DNA of 64,000 bases from Paraburkholderia sp. BCC1886 (GTDB lineage Bacteria; Pseudomonadota; Gammaproteobacteria; Burkholderiales; Burkholderiaceae), in the NCBI RefSeq assembly GCF_900996245.1, contig NZ_CAAJGK010000118.1:1-64000 (forward strand). The letters are read 5' to 3'. The position numbers were made by a program, and so were the translations under genes. Each line of letters begins with the position of its first letter. The first letter of the stretch is position 1. Of the stretch, positions 51,969 through 61,165 are shown piece by piece. The notes under the pieces are model-generated. The model worked only from the letters and a program-made list of their open reading frames with translations, was not told the DNA's origin and made no database searches.

Positions 51969-52253
51969 ATGAAAATCTTGGCCATCGGAACGTTAAAGTC
52001 TCTCACTCAGGAGCAATCGGACAGAATTTTTCCGGCCGAAGTGCCTGCGACTCTCAAGCTTTATCTGGACGGAAAGATCGAACAGTTCTGGTTGCGTGAC
52101 GAAATGAAGGGCGCGGTATTTTTGTTGAATGTCGAGTCAGTCGTGGAGGCTGAAGAGCTTCTCGGGGCGCTTCCGTTCACCAAAGAGAATTTGCATACGT
52201 TTGATCTGCTGCCGGTAGGGCCGCTGCTCCCGCTCGGCTTTCTCATCAAGTAA
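51969..52253 (+). CDS. Small muconolactone-isomerase/YCII-like protein
   Basis: Protein of 94 aa with an alpha-beta ferredoxin-like pattern: MKILAIGTLKSLTQEQ at the start, PATLKLYLDGKIEQFWLRDE, and the close DLLPVGPLLPLGFLIK. GGAGA lies about 6 bases before the start. Proteins of this type are annotated as muconolactone Delta-isomerase-like or YCII-like, with no firm activity. It follows the GlxA-type regulator gene by 134 bases on the same strand and is probably its target. Confidence 0.75.
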   Translation: MKILAIGTLKSLTQEQSDRIFPAEVPATLKLYLDGKIEQFWLRDEMKGAVFLLNVESVVEAEELLGALPFTKENLHTFDLLPVGPLLPLGFLIK

Positions 52254-52590
52254 GTTACTGATTTTGGCGCCTCCGTTCAGCGAACCTTTTGCTGGACGGA
52301 GATATTGCCTGATCCACGTTCACAGCGCTTATAGTCCACGGTCCACAAATGACTGACGTTGGTTTGGGAGACCGTTATGCGCAAGCTAACGAACATTTGG
52401 GCGCAAGCCACGAAGGTCCGAAACTGGCCGACCCCAGAATCTCAGCTGGTGCGCCATCCGGCCGCTGGCGATTGCATGAAGCACGAGAGTTTCAGCATGC
52501 CGTTGGTGGGATGGGCTTTGCTTTTGATAAACTTTTGTCAAAGCCTAATGAAACCATCCCAAGCAAATCACAAAACTGAGAGCATCAGCA
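52254..52590. other. Intergenic region without supported gene
   Basis: Short frames occur on the plus strand but lack family resemblance and ribosome sites. No structured element was recognised. Confidence 0.4.
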
Positions 52591-52908
52591 ATGCCCATAA
52601 GCGTTATACGGAAGCATGCCGCCCGAGCGGCAATATTCCTTTCAGGATTGGTAACAGTGCATCCTGCATTCGCCGATAACAGTTCCTCATATGACGAGTG
52701 TTTGCTTGTCGGCCTGCGCGACGCCCGTAGTGAAGTTGCCTCGAACTACATTCAACGGTCATGCTACGCACTGTATAGAAACAGCGAGATGCTGCTGCCC
52801 CGTGAGCGGGCTTATCACGAATGCATTCTTCAAAATATGCCTGGAGCTAGAGAGCAATTCGCGATTACGAAGATCAATGCGGTATGCACGCGACGAGGGG
52901 GGCTTTGA
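52591..52908 (+). CDS. Small secreted Cys-containing protein of unknown function
   Basis: Protein of 105 aa. A signal peptide ends at about residue 28 (LVTVHPAFA before DNSSSYDE). The mature part has Cys in YDECLL, QRSCYAL, YHECILQNMPGA and NAVCTRRG, so two disulphides are possible. Small proteins of this look are found beside type VI secretion accessory genes in Burkholderia and may be immunity or chaperone-like. The neighbouring PAAR gene supports such a setting. I do not know a named family. Confidence 0.55.
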   Translation: MPISVIRKHAARAAIFLSGLVTVHPAFADNSSSYDECLLVGLRDARSEVASNYIQRSCYALYRNSEMLLPRERAYHECILQNMPGAREQFAITKINAVCTRRGGL

Positions 52909-53217
52909 GAGGGTTAGCCGACGGCGGAAGCGCGATCGCCAATTCGCACGGCTGGGCCCAACTCCGAATATTGTCGACGATGGAGGCTATCTCGCCGAGT
53001 GTCCCTTCTTGGCCGAACTCAGAAATCCTTCGCGATATGTTTACATTAAATGATTTACCTGATAACCCGCGTACGCAAGTTTGCGCGGAACCCCTCAATC
53101 GTAGACATCTGACAAGTCGACGGGTTCGTCAATATTTATTGCGGATAAACGACTGTCGCAAGACAGGACAAACTTGAGCGCGCCATCCCGAGGCGTGTGG
53201 AATAAATCCATCCGTCA
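52909..53217. other. Intergenic region without supported gene
   Basis: Both strands were read. There is no supported coding sequence. A stop at 53203-53205 closes the frame of the following gene, which suggests that its true 5' end was lost here. Confidence 0.4.
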
Positions 53218-54567
53218 TTGATTCTGAGCGAACGCCCCGGGGTGCCACAGCAGGATTCTGAAGCCGCGATCCAGTGGGTCGAGAAAGCAATGAAGCTGAA
53301 TATTCCCGATGCCTACGACCGGATGGGTGTGTATCACCTCAACAGGATGGTCAAGAGCGGTGACGCCACCAGTGCCTACGCTCTCTTCCAGCGAGCGGCA
53401 GATATAGGTAGCCCCGCTGCAATGGCGTTCCTTGGCGACAAACTGTCCGGAACATACGATGACCCCGAGGGTGAGTTCTGGGGCAATGTCCCTGTAGCCG
53501 TCAAGATGTTGGAGTGTACCTTTGCCCAGGGATATGGCCCCGCCGCATATGATCTGGAATTTATTTATAAAAGAGCCAAAACGGTCGAGGCAAAGACCCG
53601 CGCCCTCCAAGTTTTTCACGAAGGCGTGAAGCTCGGTTGCGAGAAGTGCGCAAGCAAGTTATCGATGGAATTCAACGGCATGTATCTCTCCGACGGTACC
53701 AACATAGTCGGCCATGTAGACAAGGCTCGTGTCCAACGATACAGCAAGATTGCCGATGTCCTGAAACTCTACGACGGACGCCTGAAACTGCCCAACCTCG
53801 ACAAGGTGCTCCCGCTGCCGCCTGCGCCGTTGCCCAAGTGGGACGGCAACACACAAACCTTGATTAACGCTGCAAAGGCCGTCACACCTACGCCCAAAGC
53901 CCAGCAGGGCGCGGCGCTTCAAGGACGTGAATTCGTCTCGCCCGGGTACGCGGTGCCGCCGCTGGAACAAAGCACGATGGCGATCCTGGGTAACCAGATT
54001 GTGCCGCGTGACGGCTATTGGCTTGCTCTTTACGGTCCGGTATCTGCTGCAAAAAACCAGCTGACTCCCGCCCGGCGAAACACGCCTGAGGGCTATCAGG
54101 CTGGTGAGCGCTTCGACGCGCCGTCATTCGAATGGCTCACCGCCGACCACGTGCAATGGCACTACCTTGGGGAAGCCTATGTCTTGCCCCCGCAGCGGTA
54201 CGATTTTCTGAAGCGGATGATCGATACCGGGTTTCTGCGCGAGGTCTCTCAGCAGACTTCGCCTGTCCGGTGCAATGGACAGCAGCGTTGCCCGCGGACC
54301 GGAATATGGGAAGGTCGTATAGCCGACGATCATCCGATGGCCACCCTGTACAACCAGTGGGACCGCCAGGCGCTCGTCGAGAAGGATCACGCGTTTCCGC
54401 AGCCCACGGCGCAGTTCGTCGACATCGCCGCTCACGACCTGCAATGGACATATCTGGGCAGCCCGAACGCAGAAACTGGCGTTTGGGGTCGTGCGTTTGA
54501 TCGAATGACCGCCAGCGGGTTTCAGAAACGGCACTGCGTCATGAGCAGGGTATTTATCGTGGAGTGA
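53218..54567 (+). CDS. Sel1-repeat / DUF6396-like protein (possible T6SS accessory or immunity), 5' end uncertain
   Basis: Protein of about 449 aa from a TTG at 53218. The first 190 residues contain Sel1-like repeats (AYDRMGVYHLNRMVKSGDAT, then ALFQRAADIGSPAAMAFLGD and AVKMLECTFAQGYGPAAYDL). The C-terminal half has two related WLTADHVQWHYLGEAY and DIAAHDLQWTYLGSPN units. Proteins with this layout occur next to PAAR and T6SS effector genes. There is no signal peptide and no ATG, and an in-frame stop lies just upstream, so the N-terminus is probably truncated. The PAAR gene begins five bases after its stop. Confidence 0.6.
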   Translation: MILSERPGVPQQDSEAAIQWVEKAMKLNIPDAYDRMGVYHLNRMVKSGDATSAYALFQRAADIGSPAAMAFLGDKLSGTYDDPEGEFWGNVPVAVKMLECTFAQGYGPAAYDLEFIYKRAKTVEAKTRALQVFHEGVKLGCEKCASKLSMEFNGMYLSDGTNIVGHVDKARVQRYSKIADVLKLYDGRLKLPNLDKVLPLPPAPLPKWDGNTQTLINAAKAVTPTPKAQQGAALQGREFVSPGYAVPPLEQSTMAILGNQIVPRDGYWLALYGPVSAAKNQLTPARRNTPEGYQAGERFDAPSFEWLTADHVQWHYLGEAYVLPPQRYDFLKRMIDTGFLREVSQQTSPVRCNGQQRCPRTGIWEGRIADDHPMATLYNQWDRQALVEKDHAFPQPTAQFVDIAAHDLQWTYLGSPNAETGVWGRAFDRMTASGFQKRHCVMSRVFIVE

Positions 54568-54571
54568 ACCG

Positions 54572-54835
54572 ATGGTTCGTCAGGTTATTGTCGTAGGCGA
54601 TACGCTTGCCCCGCACGGGGGCACTGTCACGACCGGTTCGAACGCCGACATCCTGGACGGCAAGCCGGTTGCCCGCAAGGGTGACATGGTTGAATGCAAG
54701 GAGGACGGAACGCAGACCATAGCAGAAGGTGACGGGAACAGCATGATTGGTGGATCCCCGACTGCCCTGCACGGGCATCGTGCGACGTGCGGGTGCACAC
54801 TGATAAGCCGTCGTCCGACGCTTACCGTGCCCTGA
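54572..54835 (+). CDS. PAAR-domain protein (type VI secretion spike tip)
   Basis: Protein of 87 aa forming one PAAR domain: VRQVIVVGDTLAPHGGTV, AEGDGNSMIGGSPTALHG, and HRATCGCTLI with the metal-binding His/Cys pattern. PAAR proteins cap the VgrG spike and recruit effectors. No VgrG or effector gene is intact in the window; the sequence after it is interrupted by an IS6 copy. It is probably an orphan PAAR whose effector partner was lost. Confidence 0.88.
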   Translation: MVRQVIVVGDTLAPHGGTVTTGSNADILDGKPVARKGDMVECKEDGTQTIAEGDGNSMIGGSPTALHGHRATCGCTLISRRPTLTVP

Positions 54836-54837
54836 CT

Positions 54838-55136
54838 TCGTGCTCGACTTGCCGGCGGCAGAAGGTGCGTACGTAAGCGACCAATCCGGAGTAACCGCGC
54901 TCTTGCGTTGGAGAAGCGAATTGCGGGCAATTACGAACTACCGTTCGGGCTCGTCTCACGTCCAAGGAGCGCAGCCGGAATACAACCGACGCTCCCTCGC
55001 CGACTTGGCCGGCAAGTTATCGATACCCGACACTGGGACGGACAGCCGCAACGTCAGCAACGTGGCTGAGTGCAATCGGCGGCCCGGTCTGGCAACCGAA
55101 TGACCGCTTCTCCATTAGCGAACTCGCCCTTCCGAC
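54838..55136 (+). pseudogene. Remnant of the gene downstream of PAAR, cut by IS6 copy 2
   Basis: The frame reads VLDLPAAEGAYVSDQSGVTA, then RSLADLAGKLSIPD, then shifts frame into GGPVWQPNDRFSISELALPT and ends at the IS boundary. The two frames look like real protein. The position right after a PAAR gene is where an effector is usual, but I do not recognise the family. Confidence 0.35.
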
Positions 55137-55966
55137 GGCGCTGTCACGTTAAAATTATTCGCGGCGCAATAGCGGAAAGGACAAACGCTTGCTCAAAAGA
55201 CGGACGGACCTTGGGTGGCCTCAGTGAAACGATGCCAGGCGGCAAAGCGTGTGGCGAGCTGTTTGCGATAGAGTGAGGCGCTTATCAAGTGTCGCTTGAG
55301 CGCGAAGTGTTGCCGGATCGGACCGAAGCTCGATAGGAAAGCCTGTGTGCGTTCAGGATCGCGGAAGCCGTATGCGTCGCTCGCGTTCGCGTGTCGGCCG
55401 ATGACTGTTTTCCGCCCGGTTATTGACCCGCGCGCTGGATTTGACGAAGACGTGCTTGACGTGAGCAAGTTCGGGAATCTCGGCTTTCGCCGCGGGATAG
55501 CTGCGCAGCTGGTCGGTCACGATCTTGCGCGGTGTCGCAGCACACGAGGCAAGAACGCGCTTGAAAAACCGCTTCGCTGCAGCCTTGTCGCGGCGCTTCT
55601 GCAGCAGGATATCGAGTTCGGCACCATGCTGATCGACGGCGCGTCACAACAGGTATGGCTTGCCGCGCAACGTCACAAATACTTCGTCAAGGTGCCACGT
55701 GGTGCCGGGCCTGCGACGCGCCGACTTCACACGGTGTGCGAAGGCAGTACCGAACTTATCGCACCAGCGTCGGACCGTCTCGTAGCTGACGATAATCCCG
55801 CGCTCGCACAGCAGTTCTTCGATATCACGCAGGCTGAGCTGAAACCTGAAATACCAGCGTACCGCGCAACTGATGACCGCGGCCGGAAAGCAATGGCCGT
55901 GGTAAAGCGATTTTGCATTTTTCATCATTCGATCTTACTCGACCATCTACGCAACGTGACAGTGGC
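55137..55966 (-). mobile_element. IS6-family insertion sequence, copy 2 (inactivated)
   Basis: The ends GGCGCTGTCACGTT (left) and GCCACTGTCACGTT (right, read inward) match those of copy 1. The length is 830 bp. It is in the opposite orientation to copy 1, 16.2 kb away. No target duplication is visible (CTTCCGAC against TCTCAAAC). Confidence 0.85.
55193..55928 (-). pseudogene. IS6-family transposase with stop and frameshift
   Basis: The frame starts MMKNAKSLYHGHCF and includes YETVRRWCDKFGTAFAHRVK and HLDEVFVTLRGKPYLL, then a TGA where copy 1 has Trp. Later a two-base deletion near 55370 (copy 1 IRGFHDPERT, here IRLPRS then stop) shifts the frame, and the rest (FLSSFGPIRQHFALKRHLIS) continues in another frame to 55193. 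The lesions differ from those of copy 1. Confidence 0.85.
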
Positions 55967-55977
55967 TCTCAAACGCC

Positions 55978-57051
55978 TTAAAGGTCAGGCGCATCGCCGA
56001 CAAAGGCGGCCTGCAACAGATCCCTAATCGCCTTCCGCTCGAGCGGGCGCGGATTCCAGTAGGGATTGGCCATTGCCAGATCCGCTGCCTTATCCAGCAT
56101 TACCTCTTCGAGGCCTAGGTCGCGCAAAGCTAGAGGAGCTCCCATTTGCGCCGCGAACCGATAGAGAGCCATGCCTGGATTACTGTCGCCGAAAAGCTCG
56201 CTGATTGGGACGAGAAGTTCCGGAACGGCTTGGCGGTTATAGGCGATGGCGTGGGGCAGAATAATCGCATGAGTTTCGGCATGCGGGAGGTTGAAGCTTC
56301 CGCCGAGCGTGTGACACAGCTTATGGTGCAGCGCCATACCCACCTGCCCGAGAACAGTTCCGCATAGCCAGGCACCGTATAGAGTTTCGCCTCTGGCCTC
56401 TATGTCATTCGGAGTGACCTTAACCTTCGGCAACGCATCGCGAAATGCGCGCAACCCTTCGATTGCAAGCAGCGTCGAAATCGGCGAGCTGTCACGTGCA
56501 TAAAGCCCTTCAGCCGCGTGCGCCATTGCATTGAGCGCAGATGTAATAGTCATGCTGATTGGCAGCGTCGTTATTAGTTCTGCATCGTAAAGAATGACTT
56601 CGGGTTGAACTTTGGGGGAGCTAACTGTGGTTTTCAGGTCGTTCTTAGTTTGACCCAAAATTGCCGTCGCTTCGCTGCCTGCGTACGTGGTCGGGATAAC
56701 GATCTGTGGCAAATCGGTTCTGAGAGCGATCGCCTTTGCAAGTCCCGTCGTAGAGCCGCCACCGACCGCAACCAGAACGTCACAGCCGATCTTTTTGGCA
56801 TATGCCGTTGCCCGTTCGGATATATCGACGGGAGTATGCATGGAAGCCTCGGTAAAGGTGCCCACCGCGGCCGAACCGCAGAGCGCTGCGAATTCTTCTG
56901 CCATAGCCGCCTGAGGCGCCGTCGTCACGATCAGCGCTCTCGTGGCACCGAGGGACTCTATTTCTTCCCCCAACATTCGCCTTACGCCAGCCCCGAAGCG
57001 GACTCGAACTGCCGCGGTGTTTGCAATGAAACTGTCTTTAAATTGAGACAT
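55978..57051 (-). CDS. Maleylacetate reductase (iron-containing alcohol dehydrogenase family)
   Basis: Protein of 357 aa. The NAD-binding segment is VAVGGGSTTGLAKAIAL near residue 93, followed by PTTYAGSEATAILGQT. The metal-binding His cluster is HHKLCHTLGGSFNLPHAETH near residue 240. This short Fe-ADH type is maleylacetate reductase, which converts maleylacetate to 3-oxoadipate after hydroxyquinol ring cleavage. AGGAA precedes the start. It is divergent from the LysR gene and separated by it from the dioxygenase operon, with which it shares a pathway. Its 3' end lies 12 bases from IS6 copy 2. Confidence 0.92.
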   Translation of the reverse strand: MSQFKDSFIANTAAVRVRFGAGVRRMLGEEIESLGATRALIVTTAPQAAMAEEFAALCGSAAVGTFTEASMHTPVDISERATAYAKKIGCDVLVAVGGGSTTGLAKAIALRTDLPQIVIPTTYAGSEATAILGQTKNDLKTTVSSPKVQPEVILYDAELITTLPISMTITSALNAMAHAAEGLYARDSSPISTLLAIEGLRAFRDALPKVKVTPNDIEARGETLYGAWLCGTVLGQVGMALHHKLCHTLGGSFNLPHAETHAIILPHAIAYNRQAVPELLVPISELFGDSNPGMALYRFAAQMGAPLALRDLGLEEVMLDKAADLAMANPYWNPRPLERKAIRDLLQAAFVGDAPDL

Positions 57052-57117
57052 AGTTAGGGTTCCTATTGATAGATTGAATATTGATGTCGTCCGTTTTTTT
57101 CAATATGCTTCTACGCT

Positions 57118-58067
57118 ATGAAGATAGATAGCGAACATTTGGAAATTCTTGCCGCCATTGTCGAGAACGGGGACTGACGGAAGGCGCTGAGGCGATGTGC
57201 AAGTCACAACCATCAGTCTCGCGCATCATGACACTTCTCGAACAGCGCATCGGCATGCCTTTGTTCGAACCGGGGCGTCGGCCGCTTCGTCCAACAGAGC
57301 TTGGAAGCAGCCTGGCGCGGCTTGGATCCCTTATCCAGGAGGCCAACCAGGAAGCCAGCCTTCTGGTGCGTCGTTTCAAGCAAGGACACGCCGGCCTTTT
57401 GCGCGTGGGCGGATCGCCCATCTTCATGAAGGGTGTCATTTCGATGGTGATCGCCGATTTCCAATCGCGCTTTCCCGACATTCATATCGACCAGTCATAT
57501 GGGTATCTCGAAGCCTTGTCGGTCAGTCTTCGCAACGGTTGCCTCGATCTCGCGATTCTTCCGGTACATCAAGACCAGGTGCCCCCGGACATGACGTTTG
57601 TGCCAATTCTGCCCGGGCAGAACGTCATAGTCTGTCGTCCTGACCATCCGTTGACACTTTGCACCGATATCACACCTGCTGACATCGATGGATATAGCTG
57701 GATTGCACCGCCCTTGGAGAGTCCGCTATTCCGTGACCTTCAACGAGCCCTGAAGGCGATCGGCACGCAAAACTTTCGGACCAGCTTTTCCGGAGGAACA
57801 CTCGCGTCTATACAGTCGGTTCTGACGGGATCGGACTTCCTTACGATCTTGCCGGCCTCGGTGGTCTTCCAGACACGACGCACAGTGCCACACAAGATCT
57901 TGCCGGTCCACATCGATCATCCGGACCGGAGTCTCGGCTTGCTGACCGTCACAGATCGGCAGGGAACCCCGGCGCTGGGCCAATTCACGGTTCTTGCCAA
58001 GAATGCGATTCAACGACTGCAGGAGCGCATGGAACAGGAGCAACGCACGGCTAAACCTTCGGTGTAA
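57118..58067 (+). pseudogene. LysR-family regulator with a frameshift in a G-run
   Basis: From ATG 57118 the frame reads MKIDSEHLEILAAIVENGD and stops at once. A second frame then gives EGAEAMCKSQPSVSRIMTLL and a complete LysR co-inducer domain. One extra G in the GGGG run near 57172 would restore the usual NGGLTEGAEAM. An alternative start at 57195 would lack the first HTH helices. It is divergent from the maleylacetate reductase gene and so is the expected local regulator. The lesion could also be a sequencing error in the homopolymer. Confidence 0.8.
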
Positions 58068-58070
58068 ACT

Positions 58071-58403
58071 TCACTTCAACGCGACGTACGTCCGCGGATC
58101 GAGCATGGCGATGCGAACGGCGACGCCCAGACCGGTGACATTCGTGATCCTCTCGCGCAAGCGGCCCGCGACGGTCCTCAGACTAGCCTGCGTCCGCTCT
58201 CGACCCGGCAATAGCAAGACCTCAACGTTGATTGGCGGCTGATCAACGGGTGCCCCCACACCGATCAGCACGAGATGACATGCGGAGCGATCCACGGCAA
58301 GCATGTCGCAGAGAAGTTCGCGCAAGCTCGGCAATCCGTCGATGAGCTTGCCAGATGCAACATCCCAATGCGCAGTGTCTAGATAAATCTTTGTGTTCGG
58401 CAT
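58071..58403 (-). CDS. Small tautomerase-like protein of unknown function
   Basis: Protein of 110 aa starting MPNTKIYLDTAHWDVAS, with CHLVLIGVGAPVDQPPINVE in the middle and GLGVAVRIAMLDPRTYVALK at the end. The alternation and the early small residues recall tautomerase/5-carboxymethyl-2-hydroxymuconate isomerase folds, but an N-terminal catalytic Pro would need removal of Met1 and is not proof. It starts one base after the dioxygenase stop, so it is co-translated with it. A role in isomerising maleylacetate or a related enol is a guess. Confidence 0.65.
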   Translation of the reverse strand: MPNTKIYLDTAHWDVASGKLIDGLPSLRELLCDMLAVDRSACHLVLIGVGAPVDQPPINVEVLLLPGRERTQASLRTVAGRLRERITNVTGLGVAVRIAMLDPRTYVALK

Positions 58404-58404
58404 T

Positions 58405-59247
58405 TCAGTCTCTGGAGGGTGCGAGAACGAAATCGAACGGCGCGTGCCAACGGGTATCCGCGTCATCGCTGCGCAAGTACGGGGCGACAAGCGTTCTCTT
58501 GACGCCGAAGACCGCATCTGAGTTCAGGTATTGGTCTTCTCCGACGAAGGTATGTGTCACCAACTTCCGGAAGCGAGGCGCCGTGATGATGAAATGCATA
58601 TGGGCAGGCCTGTAGGGATGGCGTCCAAGGCTCGCGAGCATTTGCCCGACCGGACCGTCATCCGGAATAGGATAGCTGACCGGCTTAATGCCCCGGAAGC
58701 GGTATTGCCCGTCTGAGCCGGTAAAGAAGCGGCCCCGGTTGTTCCACTTTGGCTGGATGCCAGGCTGCTGAACGTCGTAGAAGCCGTCTGCGTTATCGGA
58801 CCAGACGTCGAGACAGGCGTCTTTGATGGGGTTCCCTCCAAGATCAAGAATACGCCCAGAAAACAGGCAGCTTTCTCCCTTGCCATCGAGACTGATGTTG
58901 TCGTCCATCTGCCGGATCGGCGCATTGGCCACATGGAAGGGACCCAGTACCGTGCTCTCCGTTGCACCTTCCGGTCTGCGATTGCCGATCGCATCAACCA
59001 GCATGGAAAGCCCGAGTACATCCGATAGCAGGATGAACTCCTGCCGCTCCTCCGTACAGATCTGCCCGGTTCTGGTCAGGAAGCCGACGGCATGTTCCCA
59101 TTCCTCCTGTGTCAGGTTCACGTCCTTGGCAAACGAATGCAGGTGTTTGACGAGGCTTGCCATGATCTCCCGGACCCGTGGATTCGTCTGCACACCCATC
59201 CGTGCGTTCACCGCCTCTACGGATGCTGCTTCTGTGAAGTAGCTCAC
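58405..59247 (-). CDS. Intradiol ring-cleavage dioxygenase, hydroxyquinol 1,2-dioxygenase type
   Basis: Protein of 280 aa from a GTG at 59247 (GGAAG seven bases before). The N-terminal helical dimerisation part covers about 1-95; ESTVLGPFHV begins the catalytic domain. Iron ligands are visible: Tyr in ADGFYDVQ, Tyr in KPVSYPIPDDGP, and the two His in RPAHMHFIIT. The neighbours (flavin monooxygenase, maleylacetate reductase) identify hydroxyquinol as the probable substrate, cleaved to maleylacetate. Catechol 1,2-dioxygenase is the alternative but would not need a maleylacetate reductase. Confidence 0.9.
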   Translation of the reverse strand: MSYFTEAASVEAVNARMGVQTNPRVREIMASLVKHLHSFAKDVNLTQEEWEHAVGFLTRTGQICTEERQEFILLSDVLGLSMLVDAIGNRRPEGATESTVLGPFHVANAPIRQMDDNISLDGKGESCLFSGRILDLGGNPIKDACLDVWSDNADGFYDVQQPGIQPKWNNRGRFFTGSDGQYRFRGIKPVSYPIPDDGPVGQMLASLGRHPYRPAHMHFIITAPRFRKLVTHTFVGEDQYLNSDAVFGVKRTLVAPYLRSDDADTRWHAPFDFVLAPSRD

Positions 59248-59313
59248 GAACTGTCTTCCTTTTTTTCGGCTCGCCCGCGCGAGTGCATTACGCACGGGCT
59301 GATGCAATTCACC

Positions 59314-59865
59314 TTATCGGTTGGCCCCGTCGTGTACTTCACGCAGGCGATGCCAACGCCGATCGAAATAGATCAGGGTGTCGGCTTCGGGTACGTCGTC
59401 GACCGGGGCCGCTTGCCCTTCCAGTAACTCGGCCGCAACGATGATTGCGCCATCGGTCGGCAGGGTGTTCACAATCTTGGCGCGGAACCATGTCCCCACA
59501 GTCGAGTATCGCGGTTCCCCGGACGGCAGACGTTCCCACTCGACATCGGGACCAAAACGGTTCGCACCGCTGGTCGCGCCCAGCTTGGCGAGATCGAGAT
59601 TGCCGAAGCGCAGAAGATGGATCACGACCGACTCAGCGTCCAGCACTGCCTGCGAAGCGGAAGATTTCGATGACAGGGAGAAGGCCACGATCGGGGGCGC
59701 AGCGCTCACCGAGATCAGCGAACTGACCGTCAGGGCTACAGGGCGGTCGCCTGGATCAGCAGTGATGATCGCGACCCCTGATGGATGACAGCGAAACGCC
59801 TCCTTGAATGCATCACTCAATAGGTCGGGCGTTCTGCAGATTGATAGCAGATCAGACTGGTTCAT
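59314..59865 (-). CDS. Flavin reductase, small component of two-component monooxygenase (HpaC-like)
   Basis: Protein of 183 aa of the flavin reductase/FMN-binding split-barrel family: FRCHPSGVAIITADPGDRPV near residue 25, ALTVSSLISVSAAPPIVAFS, and the FDRRWHRL close. It supplies reduced flavin to the monooxygenase whose gene lies 51 bases upstream. In resorcinol-type hydroxylases this reductase is the partner of an acyl-CoA-dehydrogenase-like oxygenase, as here. Confidence 0.9.
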   Translation of the reverse strand: MNQSDLLSICRTPDLLSDAFKEAFRCHPSGVAIITADPGDRPVALTVSSLISVSAAPPIVAFSLSSKSSASQAVLDAESVVIHLLRFGNLDLAKLGATSGANRFGPDVEWERLPSGEPRYSTVGTWFRAKIVNTLPTDGAIIVAAELLEGQAAPVDDVPEADTLIYFDRRWHRLREVHDGANR

Positions 59866-59916
59866 GATTTGACTCCGACTGGAATATGGCGAGGGCTGCG
59901 TCGCCCCCCGCTCAGT

Positions 59917-61143
59917 TCATCGTTTCTCAACGAGGTCGTAATATTGCCAGGCACGGTCGCTCCACAGGCCACCGATTTCGCGCCCGGCTGAGGTGGCGAC
60001 GGTCGGCGAATTGGTGATGTGGTTCAAGGCGACCATAATGTCGCGGAAGAAACGCTGGATCGTTCCGTCGCGCAGGCTTGCGCCGCCACCTGCCCGGTAC
60101 GCGAAATGAGCGGCCTCATCCGCAGCTTCATGAACCTCAGACTTGGCAAGATGAATGAGGCTGAGCTGCCTTGTCGAAACACGGCTGCCGCTCTCGACGG
60201 TATTCTCGATGTCCCGCCAGGTTTCCATGGCCAGAGCGCGAGCCGCGCGCACGCGGGCCTCCGCCCTGCTGTAGTCGTACCAGAATTTTTCGCTGTCACC
60301 CAGCGCACCGGGACGGCCGGTGCGACTACGCGCGAGTTGTGCGATTTCGTCCAGAATACGACGCGACGCGCCTATGGCCCAGCCCGTGTGCCCCATGGCG
60401 GCGATGCCGATAACTCCGAGGCTGAAGAACTCCTTCTGACGCAACGGTTTGGCCGTCTGGATCGGAAAGACCATGTCGCTTTCGATGAACACGTCCTCGG
60501 CGGCATAATCGATGGAACCGGTCGCCTTCAACCCAAGGACGTCCCAGCCGGCGAGGCACGTGTGCTCGGCAATCGGTGCATGCGCGCACATGATGATCGG
60601 AGTTCCGTGCTCATCCTTGAGCGGTTTGCCCGTCCCATCGTCAACGAAAGCTGCGCTGTGGGAATAGGTCGCGTGGCTAAAGCCCGACCCATAACTCCAC
60701 TTGCCGTTCAGCCGATAGCCGCCCTCCACTTTCCGAAGCATGCCAAGCGGAGCTCCCTGGCCGGAAAACCGGTTGTCCGTCCCCGGTCCGAACAGTCGCT
60801 GGATGGCGCTATCCGGCAGGAAGGCCGCGGACATGCCGCCAATCGCCGCATGAACCATGGACACCCAGCCAGCCGCCCCCGAATGCCAGGTAATTGCCTC
60901 GACCAACTCAATCAGCCGGGTGGGTGATAGCTGGGCGCCGCCAAGCGCCTCCGGGACGATCGCATGAGACATACGCAACGAGGCAAGCAACTCGAAACTC
61001 GCGGCAGTCAGTTCACCGGCGGCTTCATCCGCGTCGGCGTTTTTGTCGAGAATCGGGCCGATTTCTGCGATTTTTGCAAGCAAGCTGCGATGATCAATGG
61101 TTGTGCCCCAATAATTCCGCAGGATGGGCGTGGTGACGTTCAT
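59917..61143 (-). CDS. Acyl-CoA-dehydrogenase-fold flavin-dependent monooxygenase (HpaB/DszC-like)
   Basis: Protein of 408 aa of the group D flavin monooxygenases. It begins with the helical domain (MSHAIVPEALGGAQLSPTRL), has LNGKWSYGSGFSHA around residue 150, GWDVLGLKATGSID as the beta-domain motif and a C-terminal helical domain ending SAGREIGGLWSDRAWQYYDL. GAGGAGA precedes the start. With the linked reductase it probably hydroxylates a phenol such as resorcinol to hydroxyquinol, which the next enzyme cleaves. Its exact phenol is not deducible. Confidence 0.87.
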   Translation of the reverse strand: MNVTTPILRNYWGTTIDHRSLLAKIAEIGPILDKNADADEAAGELTAASFELLASLRMSHAIVPEALGGAQLSPTRLIELVEAITWHSGAAGWVSMVHAAIGGMSAAFLPDSAIQRLFGPGTDNRFSGQGAPLGMLRKVEGGYRLNGKWSYGSGFSHATYSHSAAFVDDGTGKPLKDEHGTPIIMCAHAPIAEHTCLAGWDVLGLKATGSIDYAAEDVFIESDMVFPIQTAKPLRQKEFFSLGVIGIAAMGHTGWAIGASRRILDEIAQLARSRTGRPGALGDSEKFWYDYSRAEARVRAARALAMETWRDIENTVESGSRVSTRQLSLIHLAKSEVHEAADEAAHFAYRAGGGASLRDGTIQRFFRDIMVALNHITNSPTVATSAGREIGGLWSDRAWQYYDLVEKR

Positions 61144-61165
61144 CTCTTTCTCCTCAAGGATAGGG

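Noticed and set aside
52349..52679. Two overlapping plus-strand frames before the secreted protein gene
   Set aside because: Neither has a ribosome site, signal or recognisable domain.
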